DNA from: Candidatus Bipolaricaulis sp.
GTDB lineage: Bacteria; Bipolaricaulota; Bipolaricaulia; Bipolaricaulales; Bipolaricaulaceae
Assembly: GCA_020062805.1 (NCBI GenBank)
Contig: JAGUVP010000110.1
Location: forward strand, 1 to 5,075
Length of the DNA stretch: 5,075 nucleotides
Reading direction: 5' to 3'
The notes below the pieces were generated by a model, which did not search any database, had not been told where the DNA came from, and saw only the letters and a program-made list of their open reading frames with translations. The translations under genes were made by a program, and so were the position numbers. Below, in pieces: positions 1 through 4,073 of this stretch; within the stretch, counting starts at the first letter, position 1; every line of letters begins with the position of its first letter.

Positions 1-980
1 AGGCGATCCAGCGTTCCGTTGTCGCGCATCATCTGAGAGTTCGCGGTCAGAGCCCCCCCGGGCATCGGGGAGAACGGGATGAGCGGCTCCACGGCGCGGG
101 CCTCGGGCGGGACGAAGTAGTCCTTCATGCGCTCCTTGAACGCCTCCTCCACCTCGAGGACTTTTGTGATGTCCAGCTCGAGATCGTAGTTCGTCCCCCG
201 CAGGGCGTGCCACATCGTGACCACGTCCGGCTGACAGGTTCCTCCGGAGACGGGAGCGAGCGACAGGTCGAGGCCATCCGCCCCCGCCTCGAGGGCGGCG
301 AGGTACGCCGCGACGCATGCCCCGGCCGACTCATGGCTGTGGAACCGGAGGTGGACCTTGGCCCCGAGCAGCTCTCGCGCCCGGCGGATCGTCTCGCCGA
401 CAAGTGCCGGTGGGGCAGTACCGGATGCGTCCTTGAAGCACAGGGAGTGGAACGGGATCTCCGCATCGAGAATCCTTTTCAGTACGGCAATGTAGAACTT
501 CGGCGTGTGGGCGCCGTCGCACCCGGGAGGAAGCCCCATCATCGTCACCGTGACCTCGTGGCGCAGCCCGGCCTCGACGATGCACTTTCCGCTGTAGATG
601 AGGTTGTTGACGTCGTTCAAGGCATCGAAATTGCGGATCGTCGTCATCCCGTGCTTCGCAAACAGCTCGGCGTGGAGACGGATGATGTCGTGAGGCTGGG
701 ACTCTAGCCCCACGACGTTGATCCCCCGGGCCAAGGTCTGGAGGTCGGCCTCCGGCCCAGCCGCGAGACGGAACTCGTCCATCACGTCAAATGCGTTCTC
801 GTTTGCGTAGAAGAACGCCGACTGAAAGGATGCTCCTCCTCCGGCCTCGAAATGGGTGAACCCTGCTGCGCGTGCCGCTTCCACCATCGGCAGGAAGTCC
901 TGCGAGCGGACCCGGGATCCATACACGGACTGGAAGCCGTCACGGAACGCGGTCAACATGATCTGCACAACCTTGCGCAA
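1..980 (-). CDS. oadA: OadA-like biotin-dependent decarboxylase alpha subunit (carboxyltransferase domain), 3' end cut by window
   Basis: The product is an HMGL-like TIM-barrel carboxyltransferase of the oxaloacetate decarboxylase alpha / pyruvate carboxylase B family. Family members move CO2 between an oxo-acid (or acyl-CoA) and carrier-bound biotin in the cytoplasm. 326 codons are visible and then the gene leaves the window, so any C-terminal biotinyl domain is not seen. Visible signatures: FRDGFQS (residues 12-18; Arg13, metal-ligand Asp14, Gln17), LARGIN (83-88), RNFDALND (116-123), FKDASG (182-187, the lysine that is carbamylated in relatives), HSH (214-216, metal ligands), and GGTCQP (246-251, catalytic Thr248). 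The TTG at 980 is chosen as start because AGAGGAGG lies 5 bases upstream and residues 3-9 read like the usual N-terminal strand; ATG at 959 would remove that strand. The gene starts 2 bp after oadG. Odd points are SVYGSR in place of the common LLATR, and Leu92 where relatives usually have Tyr. Substrate is uncertain: oxaloacetate, pyruvate carboxylation or another carboxylate are all possible. Confidence 0.9.
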   Translation of the reverse strand, partial: MRKVVQIMLTAFRDGFQSVYGSRVRSQDFLPMVEAARAAGFTHFEAGGGASFQSAFFYANENAFDVMDEFRLAAGPEADLQTLARGINVVGLESQPHDIIRLHAELFAKHGMTTIRNFDALNDVNNLIYSGKCIVEAGLRHEVTVTMMGLPPGCDGAHTPKFYIAVLKRILDAEIPFHSLCFKDASGTAPPALVGETIRRARELLGAKVHLRFHSHESAGACVAAYLAALEAGADGLDLSLAPVSGGTCQPDVVTMWHALRGTNYDLELDITKVLEVEEAFKERMKDYFVPPEARAVEPLIPFSPMPGGALTANSQMMRDNGTLDR

Positions 981-982
981 CT

Positions 983-1201
983 CTACCTCCTCTGTCGAGC
1001 TGGACGCGTTCGCATAGCGGCGACGGCGATGGCTGCCGCCACAAGGGCTTTCTGGCGGTCCCCAACCGAGCTGCCGGCCTCCACAGTCGGAGGTTCCGAG
1101 GCGACCCGCGCCAACAGGTGCAGAACGAGGACGAGCAGCCCGAGGAACAGGAACACGACCCCCAGACCGACCACGAGAAGCTGTGTGCCTTCGCCGATCA
1201 C
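983..1201 (-). CDS. oadG: OadG-like small membrane subunit of a sodium-pumping decarboxylase
   Basis: A 72-residue protein with the layout of the gamma subunit of oxaloacetate decarboxylase and related sodium pumps. It has a short N-terminus (MIGEGTQ), one long hydrophobic segment at residues about 8-32 rich in Leu, Val and Gly, a Pro/Glu-containing linker (about 35-48), and an Ala-rich helix (about 51-63) ending in a basic Arg-rich tail. In known complexes this subunit anchors the alpha subunit to the membrane beta subunit and helps assembly. The GTG start at 1201 overlaps the TGA stop of birA by 4 bp (GTGA), and a GGGGGA stretch lies about 6 bases upstream. The gene ends 2 bp before oadA. 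The family is poorly conserved in sequence, so the call rests on size, topology and the neighbouring oadA. The Zn-binding C-terminal residues reported for some gamma subunits are not evident here. Confidence 0.8.
   Translation of the reverse strand: MIGEGTQLLVVGLGVVFLFLGLLVLVLHLLARVASEPPTVEAGSSVGDRQKALVAAAIAVAAMRTRPARQRR
986..992 (-). promoter_or_regulatory. Ribosome binding site of oadA
   Basis: GAGGAGG on the minus strand, 5 bases before the TTG start at 980. It lies in the last codons of oadG and ends against that gene's TAG stop (983-985). This is a strong Shine-Dalgarno match for a weak start codon. It decides the TTG start over the internal ATG at 959, and it suggests that ribosomes finishing oadG re-initiate on oadA. 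Confidence 0.75.
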
Positions 1202-1944
1202 CGGAGGTCCCCCGTCTGAACCACGTGCCGAGCCCCGCGCGGGTCAGCCACCACGAGGGAGAACGACGGGTCGAGGTCCACCGCCAGCCCGCCAACCGTG
1301 CCGCGGGGAGTGCACACCGTAACCCTGCTTCCGAGGTGGGGCGACCGGCGGACGACGTCCGCGCGCAGGACGGCCCTCTCGGGAGAGGCCAGCTTCTGCA
1401 AGAAATGGGCTGCGACCTCCTCTGCGATCGCGCGGACATCGTAGCTCTGCCCGATGAGCGTGCGGAGGGAGGTCGCGGGTTGGTCAATCCTTTGGAGCTC
1501 TCGGTGCCCCATGTTCACGTTGACCCCCACCCCGACCGCGGCTCCGACGAACCGATCGTCCACCCAAACAGCTTGCGCCAAGACCCCCCCGATCTTCTCT
1601 CTCCCGATGAGCACGTCGTTCGGCCATTTGATCGTGGGCTCGATCCCGAGGTTCTCCAGGACGTCGCACACAGAAACGGCCATGGACAAGGTGAGGAACC
1701 CGGCCAGGTCGTCCGCAGGGGAGATGCACGGTGGCTTGACTACCCCCGTCATGTACACACTCCCCGGCGGCGAGTGCCAAGACCGTCCGAGGCGTCCCCT
1801 CCCGTCGCGTTGGCATTCGGCCGAGACGAACAGGCCATGGGGGAGATCATCGAGTTGGGATACGACGTAACTGTTCGTGGAGTCGACATCATCCAGCCAC
1901 GCGATGGCAGGCGCAGTCTGAGGAAGGTGCGGGCGGACAGGCAT
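1198..1944 (-). CDS. birA: Biotin--[biotin carboxyl-carrier protein] ligase, stand-alone (no DNA-binding domain)
   Basis: A 248-residue biotin-protein ligase. It activates biotin with ATP to biotinyl-5'-AMP and transfers it to the lysine of a biotin carrier domain. Motifs in order: DSTN (residues 21-24), QRDGRGRLGRSW (45-56, the biotinyl-AMP binding loop), KWPND (106-110), KIGGVL (117-122), VGVGVNVN (137-144), then a C-terminal SH3-like beta domain (about 203-248). There is no N-terminal helix-turn-helix, so this is the non-regulatory class and it should not act as the biotin operon repressor. The start is placed at ATG 1944; an in-frame ATG at 1956 would add four residues and cannot be excluded. 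Starts further upstream would run into the tRNA gene. Neither ATG has a clear Shine-Dalgarno sequence. It is first in a coupled operon with oadG and oadA, which supplies its probable client enzyme. Confidence 0.93.
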   Translation of the reverse strand: MPVRPHLPQTAPAIAWLDDVDSTNSYVVSQLDDLPHGLFVSAECQRDGRGRLGRSWHSPPGSVYMTGVVKPPCISPADDLAGFLTLSMAVSVCDVLENLGIEPTIKWPNDVLIGREKIGGVLAQAVWVDDRFVGAAVGVGVNVNMGHRELQRIDQPATSLRTLIGQSYDVRAIAEEVAAHFLQKLASPERAVLRADVVRRSPHLGSRVTVCTPRGTVGGLAVDLDPSFSLVVADPRGARHVVQTGDLR

Positions 1945-1951
1945 CGCAGGT
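1941..1951 (-). repeat. 11-bp direct repeat, copy at the birA start
   Basis: ACCTGCGATGC on the minus strand; it contains the birA ATG. An identical copy lies at 2011-2021, 70 bp away in the same spacer. The function is unknown, and chance or a small local duplication are both possible. Confidence 0.4.
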
Positions 1952-1954
1952 CTC

Positions 1955-1982
1955 ATACTACCCAGCAGAGACTGTGTTTCAA
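1955..1982 (-). promoter_or_regulatory. Candidate promoter of the birA-oadG-oadA operon
   Basis: Minus-strand TTGAAA (1977-1982) and TAGTAT (1955-1960) are separated by 16 bases. The -35 matches five of six consensus positions; the -10 matches four of six. A start point about seven bases past the -10 would fall near 1948, only about four bases before the birA ATG at 1944, so the message would be almost leaderless. This agrees with the missing Shine-Dalgarno sequence. The call is by eye and unproven. Confidence 0.45.
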
Positions 1983-2003
1983 GCTGTGCAGGATCAGCAC
2001 AGC
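1983..2003 (-). promoter_or_regulatory. Perfect 7-bp dyad abutting the birA -35 box (possible operator)
   Basis: GCTGTGC and GCACAGC form a perfect inverted repeat separated by seven bases (AGGATCA on the plus strand). The dyad ends exactly where the candidate -35 hexamer begins. The 14-bp half-site centre spacing is typical of a dimeric regulator site. It does not match the BirA operator or the BioR palindrome as I know them. An RNA hairpin is also possible, but there is no T-run after it, so an intrinsic terminator is unlikely. Confidence 0.4.
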
Positions 2004-2010
2004 ACTCTAT

Positions 2011-2021
2011 GCATCGCAGGT
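2011..2021 (-). repeat. 11-bp direct repeat, upstream copy
   Basis: Identical to 1941-1951 (ACCTGCGATGC on the minus strand). Its ATG would open a six-codon reading frame (MHRVLC) ending in TGA at 1994-1996, inside the dyad. There is no ribosome binding site, so this is noted only as a curiosity. Confidence 0.35.
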
Positions 2022-2040
2022 TTGCGTGCACACCCAAGGC

Positions 2041-2061
2041 AAAGGGGCCACACTGGCCCCT
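2041..2061 (-). terminator. Hairpin terminator candidate downstream of tRNA-Glu
   Basis: A perfect 8-bp stem, AGGGGCCA / TGGCCCCT, with a 3-base loop (GTG) begins four bases past the tRNA 3' end. It is followed by only two further T residues. The strong GC stem directly after a tRNA suggests a transcription stop or a 3'-processing signal, but the short T-tract makes it a weak intrinsic terminator. It would separate the tRNA from birA. Confidence 0.5.
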
Positions 2062-2064
2062 CTG

Positions 2065-2137
2065 TGGTCCCAAGGGGATTCGAACCCCTGTCTCCGGGAT
2101 GAGAGCCCGGTATCCTCGACCCCTAGACGATGGGACC
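2065..2137 (-). tRNA. tRNA-Glu (anticodon CTC)
   Basis: A complete cloverleaf of 73 bases. The acceptor stem is GGTCCCA/TGGGACC with discriminator A, and the D arm starts GTCTAGGGG. The anticodon arm is CCGGG-CTCTCAT-CCCGG, which places CTC at positions 34-36. A 4-base variable loop is followed by the T arm AGGGG-TTCGAAT-CCCCT. CCA is not encoded (the next bases are CAG), so the tail must be added by tRNA nucleotidyltransferase. The body closely resembles standard bacterial tRNA-Glu. A CTC isoacceptor reads GAG, the favoured Glu codon in the neighbouring high-GC genes. No split or intron is seen. Confidence 0.95.
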
Positions 2138-2146
2138 CACCTTCCG

Positions 2147-2175
2147 ATTATAGGCCGCTTACGGACCTCCCTCCA
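2147..2175 (-). promoter_or_regulatory. Promoter of tRNA-Glu
   Basis: A perfect TATAAT (2147-2152 on the minus strand) lies nine bases before the mature tRNA 5' end. A weak -35 (TGGAGG, 2170-2175) sits 17 bases further upstream. Transcription should begin only about three bases before the tRNA, leaving almost no leader for RNase P to remove. The -10 is convincing; the -35 is poor. Confidence 0.7.
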
Positions 2176-2200
2176 CCGTGTTCGGCGCGAGCGCGGAGGG
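2169..2200 (-). repeat. Inverted repeat between the secreted-protein gene and the tRNA
   Basis: CCCTCCGC and GTGGAGGG (minus strand) can form an 8-bp stem with one G-U pair and a 16-base loop, starting 18 bases after the stop codon of the upstream gene. No T-run follows, and its distal arm overlaps the tRNA -35 region. It could attenuate read-through into the tRNA, but it is not a clear intrinsic terminator. Confidence 0.3.
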
Positions 2201-2217
2201 AATCGCGAACCTGTAGC

Positions 2218-4026
2218 TCACTCCTTCCCCCACGTCACGACGGAAACCCCGGGGCTCAGCGAGAACGGGAGTTCGATCCCCGCCCAGTCAACGAGTCTCA
2301 CGGATTTCAGTTCGACCGTGACCGTTCCCTTGGGGTGCTTAGTCTGATCCACCACCACCTGGACCGTGACGAGCTTCCCAGCGCGGGCTTGGGTTCGGGA
2401 GGCTTCGACCTTGAACGTCAGCTCACCGGTTTCGGGGTCAAGGGTCTCCTCGACGATCCGGTAGGGAGCTTCGGCGATGAGCTTCAGGGATACGTCCTCT
2501 AGCGTGAGAGGCGCGGTCGGCGTGTACCTGAACACGCCTTGGAACGTGCCCACCGTCTCGCCGTCGGTGGAGACCTCCACCTTCGAGTCCACCGACTGGA
2601 GCTGGATCTTGGGCTGTCCGAAGAAGATCGCCTTTGTGGGAAGGGCTTCCTGCACGCCGGAGAACTTCGTGAGCGCGGTAGGCAGGTACAACCAGTCGAA
2701 CGGCAAGGACTCCTCGACCTTCACCCGGTGGGCGAGGAGGAGGCTCCCTCCGAGCGGCATCTTCCCACCCAAAACGAGGGTGGTGACGAGGGACAGCGAC
2801 CCATTGTCAAGAACGAGGATCGGCTTGCCGTCGGGAGCAACGAGGTCAAGCCTGCCGAGGGCCGTCGCGTACCCGAGGAAGTTGCCACGGGTGTCGGAGA
2901 GGTCAACCCCTGTGATCTGGGACGAGACCGTCCCCTTGGAGACCAGCTCAAGATGATCCACACGAATCGGGGTGTGGTTGCGGTCGTTGTCGGTCAGGGT
3001 GAGGGTGGAGTAGGTGAGGGACGACGGCACGGTGGTGAACACCCGCCCAGCGTCGGGGACGTTGAGCACAACCTGTTCGAACCCGGCTGCGACCACCTGG
3101 TCCGGAATCGGATCGGAGAAGGTGAACGCCTGCTCCTGAGGGCCCTGTTTCCCCTCGCGAACGGTGATCCTCCACGTGGGAGCAACGGTCACAGGGTCCT
3201 TGGGGAGGAACGTTGTCGGAACTGTCACCCACAGACGCACGGGCCCTGGCCGCACCTCGTTGAACGTGTCGAAGGCCACGAACGCCGGTTCGGGGAGCGT
3301 CACGTTTACCCCGGCCGGGACTTCGATCCGCGTCACGCCGTTGTTGATGTCCACGGTCCAGATGAGATCACGCGGACCGTCGACACGCACCGCGACCACG
3401 TACAGCTCGTAGGTGTTCACGTCCTCGGTGTCCCACACCTCGGCCTCGGCGACGAGGAATACGTCCCCGGGGTTGAGCACACCACCTTCCGGACCAGGGA
3501 GGCCCTGGGCACCGAAGCTTCCCTCGACCACAAACGTTTCGGGAACGCCGTCGGTGAGCTCGATCATCCCCCCTTCCTTGCCCTCCGACCACCACAGCCG
3601 GATTCGGGGCTGGATCGTGTGTCCGTGAACGATGCGGTCGGTGACCTTGACCCAGATCTCGAGCCAGGCCTCGCCGTCGTCGGGGATCATCCGCTCCTCA
3701 GCTGGACGGGAAAGAAGGACTTCGGCGATCGGGAACCCTGGCCAACGGCCGAACACCGTCTTCTGGCCAGCGATCTCGATCCGCAGCTCGACCCACTCGA
3801 TCTCAGCGGCGGTCGCTGTCCCCACGTTGTCGATTTGAAGCCGGGTGAAGTACACGGGATCTCGGTCGCCCGCGTCGTTGTCGCGAAGCAGCGCACGCAT
3901 CACGAGGCCGGTGTCGGTGGGATTGAACGGCTTGTTCCCGTAACCAAGATCGCGGTACTCCTCGATCTGCCCGAACGCACCTACGCCCAGGATCAAGATA
4001 GCCGCGAACATCACGAGTCTGCGCAT
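2218..4026 (-). CDS. Secreted beta-rich protein of unrecognised family, possible cohesin-like C-terminus
   Basis: A 602-residue protein that I do not recognise. Residues 1-19 form a classic signal peptide (Arg2-Arg3, a hydrophobic core from Leu4, probable cleavage at AFG/Q). There is no lipobox cysteine, no cysteine anywhere, and no C-terminal membrane anchor or sorting signal, so a soluble exported or periplasmic product is likely. The mature chain alternates Val/Thr/Leu strands with turns, like stacked Ig-type beta-sandwiches. Residues about 50-153 and 335-440 look like two diverged copies of one domain. A short Gly-X-Y stretch (172-180) acts as a linker. Residues about 483-600 have the spacing of a cohesin or related beta-sandwich domain: a central GELTFKVE strand, then AGKLVTVQVVV, then VELKSVRLVDWAGIELP. 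No catalytic motif is visible. The start is supported by AAGGAGG five bases upstream. A surface-binding or structural role is inference only. Confidence 0.85.
   Translation of the reverse strand: MRRLVMFAAILILGVGAFGQIEEYRDLGYGNKPFNPTDTGLVMRALLRDNDAGDRDPVYFTRLQIDNVGTATAAEIEWVELRIEIAGQKTVFGRWPGFPIAEVLLSRPAEERMIPDDGEAWLEIWVKVTDRIVHGHTIQPRIRLWWSEGKEGGMIELTDGVPETFVVEGSFGAQGLPGPEGGVLNPGDVFLVAEAEVWDTEDVNTYELYVVAVRVDGPRDLIWTVDINNGVTRIEVPAGVNVTLPEPAFVAFDTFNEVRPGPVRLWVTVPTTFLPKDPVTVAPTWRITVREGKQGPQEQAFTFSDPIPDQVVAAGFEQVVLNVPDAGRVFTTVPSSLTYSTLTLTDNDRNHTPIRVDHLELVSKGTVSSQITGVDLSDTRGNFLGYATALGRLDLVAPDGKPILVLDNGSLSLVTTLVLGGKMPLGGSLLLAHRVKVEESLPFDWLYLPTALTKFSGVQEALPTKAIFFGQPKIQLQSVDSKVEVSTDGETVGTFQGVFRYTPTAPLTLEDVSLKLIAEAPYRIVEETLDPETGELTFKVEASRTQARAGKLVTVQVVVDQTKHPKGTVTVELKSVRLVDWAGIELPFSLSPGVSVVTWGKE
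3970..4026 (-). other. Signal peptide of the 602-residue secreted protein
   Basis: Residues 1-19: MRR, then a hydrophobic core (LVMFAAILILGVG), then AFG before Gln20. Small residues at -3 (Ala17) and -1 (Gly19) fit signal peptidase I. There is no Cys for lipoprotein processing and no twin-arginine consensus beyond the basic N-terminus. Confidence 0.8.
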
Positions 4027-4031
4027 AATCG

Positions 4032-4038
4032 CCTCCTT
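4032..4038 (-). promoter_or_regulatory. Ribosome binding site of the secreted-protein gene
   Basis: AAGGAGG on the minus strand, five bases before the ATG at 4026. This is a near-perfect Shine-Dalgarno sequence that fixes the start and, with the signal peptide, confirms the N-terminus. The 47-bp gap to the permease stop also holds a TATCAT (4048-4053), a possible -10 box, but I see no convincing -35. Co-transcription with the permease is therefore equally likely. Confidence 0.75.
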
Positions 4039-4073
4039 GGCTCACCGATGATACCGTGCGAACGAGGCGACGG

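Noticed and set aside
207..707. 166-residue plus-strand frame, and minus-strand frames at 125-466 and 331-585
   Set aside because: All lie within oadA, whose own frame contains the full set of carboxyltransferase motifs.
1945..2073. Longer birA start at 2073
   Set aside because: The extension runs through the tRNA 3' end, the hairpin and the candidate promoter, and the added residues do not look like part of the ligase. A Cys-rich, motif-free stretch precedes the true N-terminus.
2169..2200. Inverted repeat as an intrinsic terminator of the secreted-protein gene
   Set aside because: The stem is plausible but there is no T-tract after it and it overlaps the tRNA promoter; kept only as a low-confidence repeat.
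1183..2502. 439-residue open frame on the plus strand
   Set aside because: It crosses birA, the tRNA gene and the end of the secreted-protein gene in antisense; its composition is shadow-like and the opposite strand carries all the birA motifs.
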